Shown: in pieces, positions 38,814 through 47,782 of the stretch | How positions within the stretch are numbered: position 1 is the stretch's first letter | Layout: each line of letters opens with the position of its first letter | Assembly (NCBI RefSeq): GCF_030411955.1 | Contig: NZ_JASNRA010000002.1 | Location: 62,001 to 126,000 of the forward strand | Direction of reading: 5' to 3' | DNA: 64,000 nt | Source: Massilia sp. YIM B02443 | Lineage (GTDB): Bacteria > Pseudomonadota > Gammaproteobacteria > Burkholderiales > Burkholderiaceae_D | Translations under genes and position numbers: made by a program | Notes under the pieces: generated by a model | Told to the model about the DNA's origin: nothing | The model's input: only the letters and a program-made list of their open reading frames with translations | Databases searched by the model: none

Positions 38814-39407
38814 TTGAATTTAAAGCACGCAGCCAGCGCCCTGTTCCTGGCCATCGCATCCGCCACGTCGGTCGCCCATGCAGGTGTCATCGGTTTCGAT
38901 GACATCGTGTACGATCAGAGCGGTGACCCGGCCGCCATCGCCAACGGTTATCAAGGCTTTGACTGGACCAATTTCTGGTCGGCCCGTGCCAGCTATAACT
39001 TGCAGATGGGCAGTGGCCTGGTCTCCGGAGAAAACGTCGGCTTCATGCTCGCCGAGGCCAGTGTGACATCGTTCTCCAGCGCCACCGCGTTCACCTTCAA
39101 CAGCATCAACATCGCCAAGATGTACTACGACGGCCTGACCCGTTTCGAAGGCTACGCCGGCGATACGCTGCTGTATTCGAAAGATGTGTTCTCCGCGGCG
39201 GGCGTCAGCAGTCTGGCGACCTTCGACTGGAGCGGCGTGACCCGCATCGCCATTTCGGTGCTGGACGGTTCGGAGCGCGTGGTGTTCGACGACCTGACCG
39301 TCAATGCGCAAGTCGCGCAGGTGCCGGAGCCGGCATCGATCGCCCTCGTTCTGGCTGGCCTCGGCCTGGCCGGCGTTGCGCGCAAACGCAAGAACAACAA
39401 GGCGTAA
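38814..39407 (+). CDS. PEP-CTERM sorting-domain protein, sigma-54 controlled
   Basis: 197 residues. The TTG at 38814 is chosen because GAGGAG lies seven bases upstream and it falls just after the sigma-54 promoter; the longer frame would start inside the promoter. Signal peptide to about AHA-GV; a compact extracellular domain beginning IGFDDIVYDQ and ending VVFDDLTV; then VPEPASIALVLAGLGLAG and a basic tail RKRKNNK. It is exported and processed by an exosortase not in this window. Function unknown. Confidence 0.88.
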   Translation: MNLKHAASALFLAIASATSVAHAGVIGFDDIVYDQSGDPAAIANGYQGFDWTNFWSARASYNLQMGSGLVSGENVGFMLAEASVTSFSSATAFTFNSINIAKMYYDGLTRFEGYAGDTLLYSKDVFSAAGVSSLATFDWSGVTRIAISVLDGSERVVFDDLTVNAQVAQVPEPASIALVLAGLGLAGVARKRKNNKA

Positions 39408-39419
39408 CGCCGTCGGTTC

Positions 39420-39725
39420 ACTTCCCAGGAGCTCGCGCGCGCCGGCCAGCTCGCACGACAGGCCGGCGCACACGCACACGGTGAGCGCGGGTGGCGCAGT
39501 CTCGCCTTCCTTGGCCACGTCGAAGTGGTGGTAGCAGGTGGCGACCCCGACCACCTCGGCCTGGGCCAGGCCCAATTTCTGCGCCAGCGCCGCCAGGTGC
39601 TGGCTCGACAGACAGCCATGGCGATCCTGGATGGCGTGCAGGTATTCGACCAGCAGGTCGCGCCGGCGCGGGGCCTGGCCCAGCAGGGCCTGCACCTCGC
39701 TAAGTGCCTGCGGCTCGACACGGCG
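39420..39725 (-). pseudogene. Remnant of a NuoE/FdsG-type 2Fe-2S subunit gene
   Basis: About 102 codons with clear similarity to the N-terminal part of NuoE-like subunits of NAD-linked formate dehydrogenase or NADH dehydrogenase: LLVEYLHAIQDRHGCLSSQH, LGLAQAEVVGVATCYHHFDV and the first cluster cysteines CVCAGLSCEL. The second cysteine pair and the C-terminal half are missing, since the frame runs into DNA antisense to the PEP-CTERM gene. No good start is seen and no partner subunits flank it. The other bases up to 40016 contain unrecognised fragments. Confidence 0.65.
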
Positions 39726-40017
39726 ACCTTTCGGCGCTTCGCGCTTGCGCGCGCGGCTGACGCCGACTGGCTGCGCTGCGCGCTGGCATGCGCGAGCGCT
39801 TCGTTTCGTCGGTGGTCGGCTAGCCGGGCGTCGTCGCGGCCGGGCTGGAAGTGGCACTGCGCAAGATGTGGGTGCAATGGTGTGAAGGCAAAGAACCGCA
39901 AGCGATCCGGATGGCCTGTCGGAACTGAGCAATGCAGCGGACAGCGAAGGCGCGCCGCCCCGCGCCATGACCTGGATGCGGCCGTCCGGGTGGGGCTGAC
40001 GGCCAAATGTGACGGGT

Positions 40018-40025
40018 GCCGATAA
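40018..40025 (+). promoter_or_regulatory. Possible sigma-28 -10 box upstream of flagellin
   Basis: GCCGATAA, exact sigma-28 -10 consensus, about 120 bases before the flagellin start. No good TAAA -35 element is at the expected spacing, so this is tentative. Confidence 0.35.
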
Positions 40026-40146
40026 AAAATAAAATAATTTCCGCACGGCACTTAATGAAGTGGTGAAAGCGGTCGCCTTGTACTTGTGAGAGCGAGTGAC
40101 GCACTCGAAACACAGAATTCACCCCCAATATAATCAGGAGTTCACC

Positions 40147-41361
40147 ATGCTGAGCCTTCACACCAACAACGCTGCGCTGTCCGCACAAAACGCCATCACG
40201 CGTAACCAAAGCGCGCTGTCGACCTCGATGACCCGTCTGTCGACCGGCTATCGCATCAACTCGGCAATGGACGATGCTGCAGGCCTGCAGATCGCAACCC
40301 GTCTGAAGGCACAGAGCAGCGGCATGGCTGTCGCAATGCGCAACACGCAGAACGCCACCTCGATGATGCAGACCGCCGAAGGCGCGCTGAGCGAAGCAAG
40401 CAATATTCTGGTCCGCATGAAGGACCTGGCTACTCAGGCTGCCGATGCATCGTCGAACGCCGCTGACAAGACTGCCATGCAGTCGGAATACGATGCACTG
40501 GCCAGTGAACTGACCAACATCATCGGCAATACGTCGTTTGGCGGTGCTAAATTGCTCAACAGCAAAGCCACCGCTGCCGATGTTGATGCTGCTGCGGCAA
40601 AATCGACCGCAGCCGCCGCAGCCAAGGTCAATGCAGACCTCATGCTCGGGTCCTCAACTCCTGGCGCTACCGCAGCCGATGCTCCGACAGGTACCGGTGC
40701 TGCGCAGGCATACATGCTTGCAGTACACAATTATAACAACGCGGCAAATGACGCTGACAAGTTAGCTGCATATGAGCCAATGAGAACTGCCAAGATCGCT
40801 TTTGACAAAGCGACCGAAGCGTCTGCAAAGGCCGATACGGCAGCAACATCGGCAGCAAACTATCTTGTGAGCGTTACCGCCTCGCAGGCGGCGGTCGGCG
40901 GAGCAGGTAAGTTCAGCGATAAGATGACTTTCCAGATCGGTGCGTCGAGCAGTGAAACGATGGAACTGGATCTGAAAGATCAAATGACCGGCATGCAAAG
41001 TGCGCTCGTAGCCGTCAGCGCGCGTTACAATTCTTTCGGCGTTGCGAATACCACGCCAGGCAGCGAACTGACCACCGACGGTAGTGCAAACCTGGCTGTC
41101 GACAGCCTGCAAGCCGCGATTGACTCGCTGGGCGCAGTTCGTTCCTCGCTCGGCGCAACCGCCAACCGCCTGGAGCACGCCAGTACTAACCTGGCGAACG
41201 TCAGCGCCAACACCCAGGCAGCCGCCGGCCGTATCATGGACGTCGACTTCGCCACCGAAAGCGCCGACATGACCTCGAACCAGATGCTGCTGCAAGCCGG
41301 CACTGCCATGCTGAAGCAGTCGAACAGCCTGTCGTCGATGGTCATGTCGCTGCTGCAGTAA
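40147..41361 (+). CDS. fliC: Flagellin (lateral-type, LafA/FliC)
   Basis: 404 residues. The N-terminal D0/D1 region (MLSLHTNNAALSAQNAI, RLSTGYRINSAMDDAAGLQI) and C-terminal D1/D0 region (LEHASTNLANVSANTQAAAG through SLSSMVMSLLQ) are canonical; the centre (about 140-290) is an Ala/Thr-rich variable domain exposed on the filament, with lower GC. The ATG at 40147 has AGGAG seven bases upstream; an in-frame ATG 51 bases earlier is not needed. A strong terminator follows. Export is by the type III apparatus encoded next to it, and FliS (56094) should be the chaperone. Confidence 0.96.
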   Translation: MLSLHTNNAALSAQNAITRNQSALSTSMTRLSTGYRINSAMDDAAGLQIATRLKAQSSGMAVAMRNTQNATSMMQTAEGALSEASNILVRMKDLATQAADASSNAADKTAMQSEYDALASELTNIIGNTSFGGAKLLNSKATAADVDAAAAKSTAAAAAKVNADLMLGSSTPGATAADAPTGTGAAQAYMLAVHNYNNAANDADKLAAYEPMRTAKIAFDKATEASAKADTAATSAANYLVSVTASQAAVGGAGKFSDKMTFQIGASSSETMELDLKDQMTGMQSALVAVSARYNSFGVANTTPGSELTTDGSANLAVDSLQAAIDSLGAVRSSLGATANRLEHASTNLANVSANTQAAAGRIMDVDFATESADMTSNQMLLQAGTAMLKQSNSLSSMVMSLLQ

Positions 41362-41399
41362 TGACCGCCCACCCAGGCCACTTGCCCGGGTAGACTGTG

Positions 41400-41427
41400 A
41401 AGGCCAGCCCTGCGGTTGGCCTTTTTT
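41400..41427 (+). terminator. Terminator after flagellin
   Basis: AAGGCCA / TGGCCTT stem (41400-41406 with 41417-41423) followed by TTTT. Confidence 0.85.
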
Positions 41428-41448
41428 CATTCCTGAACCGGGTTCATC

Positions 41449-42303
41449 ATGGCCAGCATCGCCTTCCCTGTCCTTACCTCACCAGCGGCGACACTGTCGC
41501 CGGTCCCGGCGGTCGCCGCGATCGCCCCGGCTGCCCTGCAGGCAGGCGCTACCGACGCGCTGCCGCTGCCCTATTCCCAGCCGCTGGCAGCCGGCAACGG
41601 CCCGGCCCAGGCGGCACCGGAAGGCGCTGCGGACGGTGCGGCGAGCGCGGCCATGCGTCCCGACCAGCTGCTGATGGCGCGCCAGCTCGCTTACCCGCAG
41701 CAGGACGGCGCCGGTCTGGCGCGTGCCTGGCGCAGCCAGGTGCGCAACCACGGCAGCCAGCTGACCAGGAGGGCGCTGGCCGCCAGCGCCGGCCAGCTGT
41801 CGCCGGCTCAGCTGATGGCGGCCCAGCAGGGCCAGGTCACGCAGCGCCCCGAACTGCTTGCCGCACACCAGGATGCCTGGCGCTTCACGGTGCATGCGAA
41901 TGGCGCCGCGGCCCAACACCTGGAAGTCGTGGCCGAAGATGCGGACAAGCCGTCCGGCCGACGGCGCCGCCCACGCGCCGCGCTGCGTCTGGAACTGGAA
42001 TTGGCCGACGGCAGCGCGGTGGTGATCCAGGTAGAGCCGCTGCCGCAAGGCGTGGCGCTCGAGATCTGCGCGCCCGACAGCCGCGCGCTGACGCGGCTGC
42101 GCTGGCTGCAGCCGCAACTCGATACGGTGCTGGCGCGGGCCGGAGTGCAGGTGCTGCGCTGGCACTACCGCGATCGCCTGCCGGCGGGCGCCAGCCACGC
42201 CATGCTGGCCAATGCGGAGCAGGCGGCGCAGGTGCTCACGCCGGCGGTGTTTCGCGCGGTGGCCGAACTGGCGCTGATGCTGCCGGCCCAGCCGGCCGAC
42301 TGA
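41449..42303 (+). CDS. Unrecognised protein with a FliK-C-like tail
   Basis: 284 residues. The N-terminal half is rich in Ala/Pro/Gln and low in complexity. Residues about 180-260 (LRLELELADGSAVVIQVEPL, VALEICAPDSRALTRLRWLQ, LDTVLARAGVQVLRW) follow the beta-beta-alpha pattern of the FliK C-terminal domain, though without a clear signature. It lies between the flagellin terminator and the convergent end of flhA, so it probably belongs to the flagellar locus. A second, clearer FliK is at 56796. It could be a hook-length-like or export-control protein; the role is inferred. Confidence 0.6.
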   Translation: MASIAFPVLTSPAATLSPVPAVAAIAPAALQAGATDALPLPYSQPLAAGNGPAQAAPEGAADGAASAAMRPDQLLMARQLAYPQQDGAGLARAWRSQVRNHGSQLTRRALAASAGQLSPAQLMAAQQGQVTQRPELLAAHQDAWRFTVHANGAAAQHLEVVAEDADKPSGRRRRPRAALRLELELADGSAVVIQVEPLPQGVALEICAPDSRALTRLRWLQPQLDTVLARAGVQVLRWHYRDRLPAGASHAMLANAEQAAQVLTPAVFRAVAELALMLPAQPAD

Positions 42304-42320
42304 CGCCCGGACGCGGGCGG

Positions 42321-44423
42321 TCAGCCCACCGTGCCGACAATCGACACGTCGCGGTTCTCGGGAATCTCGTTATACGACAGCACGTGCAGGCCCGGCGCGA
42401 ACAGGCGCGCATAGCGCGCCAGCAGCGGACGCACCTGCGGCAGCACGAGCAGCAGCGGCGGCGTATGCTGCCCTTTCATCTGCTCGCGCGCCACCGGCAT
42501 GTTGATCTGCAGCTGCGACAGCAGTTGCGGGTCGATCGGGTAGTTATCCAGCGCCACCTTGCCGCCGCCGTTCTGGCGCGCCTGGTTGAGGGAACCGAGC
42601 AGCATGTTTTCCAGTTCCGCCGACAGGTTAAAGGCCGGCATGTCCTTCTTCTTGCCGTACAGGCTGGAGACGATCTGGCGCCGCAATGCGCAGCGCACCT
42701 CGGCCGCCAGCAGAATCGGATCCTTGGTGGTCTCCGCGCTGTCCAGCAGCGTGGTGGCGATCACCACGATATCCTTCAGCGACACGCCCTCGGCCAGGAG
42801 CACGCGGAACACCCGCAGCAGCTGGGTATGGGTCAGCGCCTTGTCCAGCGCCGCGGCCAGCTTGGGCGACAACGCCGCCAGGCGCTCCATGATGGCCGGT
42901 ACGTCTTCGTGGCGGAACAGCTCGTGCAAGTAGTCGCGGATCACTTTCGAGGCGTGGGTGGCGATCGCCGACGGCGCCTCGACCACCTGGTAACCCAGGC
43001 CGAGCGCGTGCGCCTTCTGCTCGGGCGCGATCCAGGTGATCGCCATGCCGTAGGCCGGCTCGATGCCGGGGATGCCATCGAGTTCGCCGTACACGTTGGG
43101 CGACGGGATCGCCAGCAGGTGGTCGGGCACGATCTCGGCCTCGGCCACCACCACGCCCGACAGGCTGATCGCGTACTGGGTTGGGCGCAGCGCCAGGTCG
43201 TCGCGCACCGCGATCGCCGGCAGCAGCATGCCCATCTGCTCCGACAGGCTCTGGCGCACGCCCTTGATGCGTTTCGCCAGCGGCTCGCCCTGGGCCTTGT
43301 CCAGCATGCCGACCAGTTTATAACCCACCGCCACCGTCACCGGCTGCACCACGGGCAGCGCCTGCCAATCGAGTTCGGCCACCCGCTCCTCGCGCAGCGC
43401 GGCTTCGATCTTCGCCACGCCGGCGTCGTCGGGCGCCTTGACGCGCTGCGACAGCTTCCAGCCGGTGAATACCAGCACCCCGGCCGCGATCGTGAAGAAC
43501 CACCACGGCATGCCCGGCACGATGGCCATGATGAACATCACGCCGGCCGCCGAGTACAGCACCGGCGGCTGGGCCAGCAGCTGGTCGCCGACCTGCTTGT
43601 CGAGGTCGCCCGATTCGCCGATGCGGGTCACCAGGATCGCCGCGGCGGCCGACAGCAGCAGCGCCGGAATCTGACCGACCAGGCCGTCGCCGATGGTCAG
43701 CAAGGCGTACACGCGGAACGCTTCGCCCATCGGCAGGCCGTGCATCAGGGCGCCGATGGCGACGCCGCCGATCAGGTTGATGATCAGGATCAGGATCGAG
43801 GCCACGGCGTCGCCGCGCACGAACTTGGAGGCGCCGTCCATGGCGCCATAGAAGTCGGCTTCCGAGGCGACGTCCTTGCGCCGCGTGGTGGCCTGCTCCT
43901 GGTTGATCAGGCCTGCATTCAGGTCGGCGTCGATCGCCATCTGCTTGCCCGGCAGCGCGTCCAGCGTGAAGCGCGCCGACACTTCCGAAATACGCTCGGC
44001 GCCCTTGGTGACGACGATGAAGTTGATGATCATGAGGATCACGAACACCACCAGGCCCACCACGAAATTGCCGCCGATGACGACGTTGCCGAACGACTCG
44101 ATCACCTGGCCGGCCGCGTGCGTGCCTTCATGGCCGTGCAGCAGCACGACCCGGGTAGAGGCGACGTTGAGCGCCAGGCGCATCAGCGTCGTGCCCAAGA
44201 TCACGGTCGGGAACACCGAGAAGTCGAGCGGACGCTTGGCCGTCACCGCGACCAGGATCACGATCAGCGCCAGCACGATGTTGAAGGTGAACAGGACGTC
44301 GAGCAGGATCGGCGGCAGCGGCAGGATGATCATTGCCAGCAGCGCGATCAGGAACGCCGGCGCTGCGAACTTCTGGCGCCGCAGTTCGCTCACAAAAGCG
44401 TTGAAGTTGTTCACGAAATTCAT
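42321..44423 (-). CDS. flhA: Flagellar export gate protein FlhA
   Basis: 700 residues, last gene of the minus-strand block fliM-N-P-Q-R-flhB-flhA. The N-terminal half has about eight helices with the conserved cytoplasmic loop KRPLDFSVFPTVILGTTLMR and VSARFTLDALPGKQMAIDADL; the C-terminal half is the large cytosolic ring domain (GYQVVEAPSAIATHASKVI, LLPAIAVRDDLAL). It forms the nonameric export ring and proton channel. It overlaps flhB by four bases (ATGA). Confidence 0.97.
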   Translation of the reverse strand: MNFVNNFNAFVSELRRQKFAAPAFLIALLAMIILPLPPILLDVLFTFNIVLALIVILVAVTAKRPLDFSVFPTVILGTTLMRLALNVASTRVVLLHGHEGTHAAGQVIESFGNVVIGGNFVVGLVVFVILMIINFIVVTKGAERISEVSARFTLDALPGKQMAIDADLNAGLINQEQATTRRKDVASEADFYGAMDGASKFVRGDAVASILILIINLIGGVAIGALMHGLPMGEAFRVYALLTIGDGLVGQIPALLLSAAAAILVTRIGESGDLDKQVGDQLLAQPPVLYSAAGVMFIMAIVPGMPWWFFTIAAGVLVFTGWKLSQRVKAPDDAGVAKIEAALREERVAELDWQALPVVQPVTVAVGYKLVGMLDKAQGEPLAKRIKGVRQSLSEQMGMLLPAIAVRDDLALRPTQYAISLSGVVVAEAEIVPDHLLAIPSPNVYGELDGIPGIEPAYGMAITWIAPEQKAHALGLGYQVVEAPSAIATHASKVIRDYLHELFRHEDVPAIMERLAALSPKLAAALDKALTHTQLLRVFRVLLAEGVSLKDIVVIATTLLDSAETTKDPILLAAEVRCALRRQIVSSLYGKKKDMPAFNLSAELENMLLGSLNQARQNGGGKVALDNYPIDPQLLSQLQINMPVAREQMKGQHTPPLLLVLPQVRPLLARYARLFAPGLHVLSYNEIPENRDVSIVGTVG

Positions 44424-45559
44424 GCTTGGGCCTCACTCAGGTGAGATGGCACGGCCACCTCGTTGGGGAACCGCGGCGGCGCCTGGCGCCGTCCTGCGCG
44501 GAACGCATTCAGTTGTAAAACGTAGTTCAGCACCTGCGACACCGCCGCGTACAGCGCGGCCGGGATCTGTTGCTGCACCTGGCTGGTGTTGTAGATGGCG
44601 CGCGCCAGCGGCGGCAGCTCGAGCGTCTCGATCCGGTGCTCGCGCGCCACGCTCTTGATATAGAGCGCCATCTCGTCGACGCCCTTGGCCACCACGAACG
44701 GGGCTTCGGCGCGTTCGACGTCGTACTTGAGGGCGACCGCGTAGTGCTCGGGATTGACGATCACCACGTCGGCGGTCGGCACCGACTTGCGTACGCTGCG
44801 CTGGGCCAGCTGCTGCTGCAGCTGGCGGATGCGCTGCTTCACTTCCGGCTTGCCTTCGTTGCTCTTGTGTTCTTCTTTCAGGTCTTGCTTGCTCATGCGC
44901 TGGTTGCGCATGAACAGGAAATGCTGCACCGGCACGTCGATCAGGGCGAACACCACGAACACCGCCACCATCGCCATCAGGGCATCGAACATCAGGCCGG
45001 CGCCATGCGCCACCGCGTCGCCCAGGGCCATGCGCTGCAGTTCCAGGTAGCCCTTGGTGCCGCTGCTACATACGAACCACAGCACCAGTCCCAGCATGAC
45101 GGCCTTGCCGGCGGAGGTGGCAAAGCCGATCCAGTGCTTTTGCCCGAACAGGTTGCCCAGATTGGTCATGGGACTCAGGCGGCTCATCTTCGGCTGCATG
45201 TTCTTGGTCGAGGCGATCCAGCCGCCCGGCACCAGGGACGCGACGATCACCGCGCCCGGCACCGCCAGCAGCGGCAGCACCATCTTCATCAACAGCACCA
45301 GGGCCGATCCGAACACGATCGACAAGGCGTTTTCCATCGACCCGGCTTCGCCCAGCGGCACGAACACCAGGCGGAACAGGCTGCGCAATTCTTCCAGGTA
45401 GCCGGGCAGCAGCAGCGCAAACAGCTTCAGGCTGATCAGGATGCCGACCGCCGTGGCCAGGTCGCGCGAACGCACCACCTGCCCTTCCTGGCGCGCCTTC
45501 TTCAGCTTCTGCGCTGAGGGCTTTTCGGTCTTGTCGCCGCCGCTGCCGTTGTCCGCCAT
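44420..45559 (-). CDS. flhB: Flagellar export switch protein FlhB
   Basis: 379 residues. Four membrane helices follow a basic N-terminus (EKPSAQKLKKARQEGQV). The autocleavage site is NPEH at residues 269-272, where the usual motif is NPTH; the Asn-Pro needed for cleavage is kept. The long cytosolic tail controls the change from hook to filament export together with FliK. It overlaps fliR by one base and flhA by four. Confidence 0.96.
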   Translation of the reverse strand: MADNGSGGDKTEKPSAQKLKKARQEGQVVRSRDLATAVGILISLKLFALLLPGYLEELRSLFRLVFVPLGEAGSMENALSIVFGSALVLLMKMVLPLLAVPGAVIVASLVPGGWIASTKNMQPKMSRLSPMTNLGNLFGQKHWIGFATSAGKAVMLGLVLWFVCSSGTKGYLELQRMALGDAVAHGAGLMFDALMAMVAVFVVFALIDVPVQHFLFMRNQRMSKQDLKEEHKSNEGKPEVKQRIRQLQQQLAQRSVRKSVPTADVVIVNPEHYAVALKYDVERAEAPFVVAKGVDEMALYIKSVAREHRIETLELPPLARAIYNTSQVQQQIPAALYAAVSQVLNYVLQLNAFRAGRRQAPPRFPNEVAVPSHLSEAQA

Positions 45560-46341
45560 CAGCGCCCTCCCCCACTATTGGCCATCTGCTGCTGCAGCAT
45601 TTCCAGGATCTGGTTGGTCATCGCGATGTAGTGCTCGGGCACGAAGCGCACCAGCTGGATCAGCATCAACAGGCCGAAGATCGTCACCAGCGAAAAGCCG
45701 AGCGAGAACAGGTTCAGGCTCGGCGCCACCCGGTTCAGGAAACCGAAGCCCACCTGCACCACCATGGTCGAGAACACGATCGGCAGCGCCAGCAGCATCG
45801 CGGCCGAGAACACCCAACCCAGGTTCAGGGCCACCGCTTCCAGCAGCATCGGCTGCCAGCCGCCGCCCACCGGCCAGGCGCGGAAGCTCTGGCCCAGCAC
45901 CGCGGTCAGGACCAGGTGGCCGTCGATGGCGAAGAACACCAGCATCGCCACCAGCGCCATCAGGCCCGAGATCACGTCCGACACCTGGCCGTTGACCGGG
46001 TCGTTCATCTGCGCCATCGAAAAGCCGATCTGGCTCGAGGCCAGGAAGCCGAGCATGGTGACGGCGGCCGTCGCGAACTGCAGCGCGAGGCCGATCACGG
46101 CGCCGATCACGGCCTGCTCGAACATCACCAGGACGCCGGCCAGCGAGAACGGGTCGGGCGCGGCGCCGCTGCGGGTCAGGGGCAGCATCAGGAACGACAG
46201 CACCAGCGCCAGCAGCGCGCGCACCGGAATCGGCACGTTGCCGTCGCCCAGCACCGGGGCGGTCGACAGCAGCGCCATGATGCGGCAGAACGGCCACCAC
46301 AACGCGCCGATCAGGGGCAGCAGGAAGCCGGCCAGCTCCAT
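45559..46341 (-). CDS. fliR: Flagellar export protein FliR
   Basis: 260 residues, six or so hydrophobic segments, with family sequence in NVPIPVRALLALVLSFLM, QIGFSMAQMNDPVNGQVSDV and VLVMFEQAVIGAVIGLALQF. Part of the membrane core FliP-Q-R of the export gate. Stop overlaps the flhB start by one base; fliQ ends four bases upstream. Confidence 0.95.
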   Translation of the reverse strand: MELAGFLLPLIGALWWPFCRIMALLSTAPVLGDGNVPIPVRALLALVLSFLMLPLTRSGAAPDPFSLAGVLVMFEQAVIGAVIGLALQFATAAVTMLGFLASSQIGFSMAQMNDPVNGQVSDVISGLMALVAMLVFFAIDGHLVLTAVLGQSFRAWPVGGGWQPMLLEAVALNLGWVFSAAMLLALPIVFSTMVVQVGFGFLNRVAPSLNLFSLGFSLVTIFGLLMLIQLVRFVPEHYIAMTNQILEMLQQQMANSGGGR

Positions 46342-46345
46342 CGCT

Positions 46346-46615
46346 TCAACCGACCAGCGTCGCGGCGCGCTGGAATACCGAGACGCAGTAATCCATCAGG
46401 GTGGTGGTCATCCAGTGGCCGGCCAGGATCACGGCCAGCAGCGTCACCAGCAGGCGCGGCAAAAAGCTCAGGGTCTGTTCGTTGATCTGGGTGGCGGCCT
46501 GGAACAGCGCCACCACCAGGCCCGTGATCAGTCCCGGGATGACCAGCGCCATCACCAGCAGCATCACGATCTGCAGGGCTTCGACCATCAGGTCGACCGC
46601 AATGTCGGGACTCAT
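46346..46615 (-). CDS. fliQ: Flagellar export protein FliQ
   Basis: 89 residues with two membrane helices (about 14-36 and 52-73). Conserved signature ALQIVMLLVMALVIPGLITGLVVALFQAATQINEQTLSFLPR is the FliQ core, shown here only in part by AATQINEQTLSF. Component of the FliP5-Q4-R1 gate. Nineteen bases separate it from fliP. Confidence 0.95.
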   Translation of the reverse strand: MSPDIAVDLMVEALQIVMLLVMALVIPGLITGLVVALFQAATQINEQTLSFLPRLLVTLLAVILAGHWMTTTLMDYCVSVFQRAATLVG

Positions 46616-46634
46616 CGTCTGTCTCGATTCGTAT

Positions 46635-47426
46635 TTAATATCCGTGGATGCTGCCGACCAGCGTGCTCACGGTGAGGGTCCAGCCGTCGACCAGCACGAA
46701 CAGCAGCAGCTTGAACGGCAGCGAGATCACCAGCGGCGACAGCATCATCATCCCCATCGCCATCAGCACCGAGGACACCACCAGGTCGATGATCAAAAAC
46801 GGGATGAACAGCATGGCGCCGATCTGGAACGCGGTCTTCAGCTCCGACAGCACGAAGGCCGCCAGCTTGACCGGGAAGCTGTGCAGCTCGGGGCGGGCCT
46901 GTTCGGCTTCGCCGGCCAGGCGCGCCACCTGGGCAAGCGAAGCCTTGCTGGTCTGGGCCAGCATGAAGCGCGACACCGGCACTTCGGCGATCTTCAAGGC
47001 CTGCTCGAGGCCGATCTGGTCGCGGTCGTAGGGCAGGAAGGCCTTGGTCCAGACTTCTTCGCCGACCGGGCGCATCACCAGCATGGTCAGGATCAGGGCG
47101 ATGCCGGTGATCACCCGGCTCGGCAAGCCTTGCTGCAGGCCGAGGGCCTGGCGCAGCAGCGACAGCACGATCACGAAGCGGGTAAAGCTGGTCATCATCA
47201 TGACCATCACGGGCAGCAGCCCGAGCAGGGTCATGAGCACCAGGATCTGCGACTTGACGCTCATCCCGTTGCTCGATGCGGTGGCGGTGCCCGACAGGAC
47301 GTTGGACAGCACGTCCTGCTGCTGGGCGGCGGCGCTGAGCGGCGTCAGCGCCGCAAAGAGGATGGCCAGCGCCAGCGCGGCGCGGGGCGATGCGTCGCCC
47401 CGGGCGCCGCGGTCCAGATGCATCAT
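46635..47426 (-). CDS. fliP: Flagellar export protein FliP
   Basis: 263 residues with an N-terminal cleavable signal (ending near SAAAQQ) and the family core LLPVMVMMMTSFTRFVIVLS, LTMLVMRPVGEEV and LFIPFLIIDLVVSSVLMAMG. It nucleates the export gate. It overlaps fliN by four bases. No fliO is present between fliN and fliP, where it lies in many enteric-type loci. Confidence 0.96.
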   Translation of the reverse strand: MMHLDRGARGDASPRAALALAILFAALTPLSAAAQQQDVLSNVLSGTATASSNGMSVKSQILVLMTLLGLLPVMVMMMTSFTRFVIVLSLLRQALGLQQGLPSRVITGIALILTMLVMRPVGEEVWTKAFLPYDRDQIGLEQALKIAEVPVSRFMLAQTSKASLAQVARLAGEAEQARPELHSFPVKLAAFVLSELKTAFQIGAMLFIPFLIIDLVVSSVLMAMGMMMLSPLVISLPFKLLLFVLVDGWTLTVSTLVGSIHGY

Positions 47427-47782
47427 GGTGCGAGCAGGTCCGAGTTCAATCCATCGAGGTCGATCACCTTCAGGCCGTACTGCTCGCCCGCGACCACCAC
47501 TTCGGCGCGCCCGATCGGGGTGCCGTTGACCTTGATCACCAGCGGCTCGCCGGCCAGCGAATCGAGCGGCAGCACCGACGACGGCTGGATCGCCATCAAC
47601 TCCTGCAGCGAGACACGGGTCGAACCGACTTCGAGGGTCAGGGTGACCGGAATGCGGCGCATCATCTGCGGCAGCGAGCGTCCCGCGTTGCGGGTGGCGG
47701 CGGCGGCGCCATCAAGGCCGAGGCCATCCAGGTCGTCGATGATCACGTCGCCGGTGAGTTGCTCGTTCAGGTTCATGTCCAT
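47423..47782 (-). CDS. fliN: Flagellar motor switch protein FliN
   Basis: 119 residues, a short variant that is essentially the SpoA domain (IPVTLTLEVGSTRVSLQELM, VLPLDSLAGEPLVIKVNG, GEQYGLKVIDL). Forms the base of the C-ring with FliM. Two ATGs occur two codons apart. Overlaps the fliM stop by one base and fliP by four. Confidence 0.93.
   Translation of the reverse strand: MDMNLNEQLTGDVIIDDLDGLGLDGAAAATRNAGRSLPQMMRRIPVTLTLEVGSTRVSLQELMAIQPSSVLPLDSLAGEPLVIKVNGTPIGRAEVVVAGEQYGLKVIDLDGLNSDLLAP

Noticed and set aside
38820..40046. A 408-residue minus-strand protein containing the NuoE-like part
   Set aside because: Only residues about 108-209 resemble a real protein; the rest is antisense to the PEP-CTERM gene or unrelated, so I call a pseudogene fragment instead.
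41397..44444. 1015-residue plus-strand frame opposite flhA
   Set aside because: FlhA is unmistakable on the minus strand; this frame is an antisense shadow that also covers the flagellin terminator.
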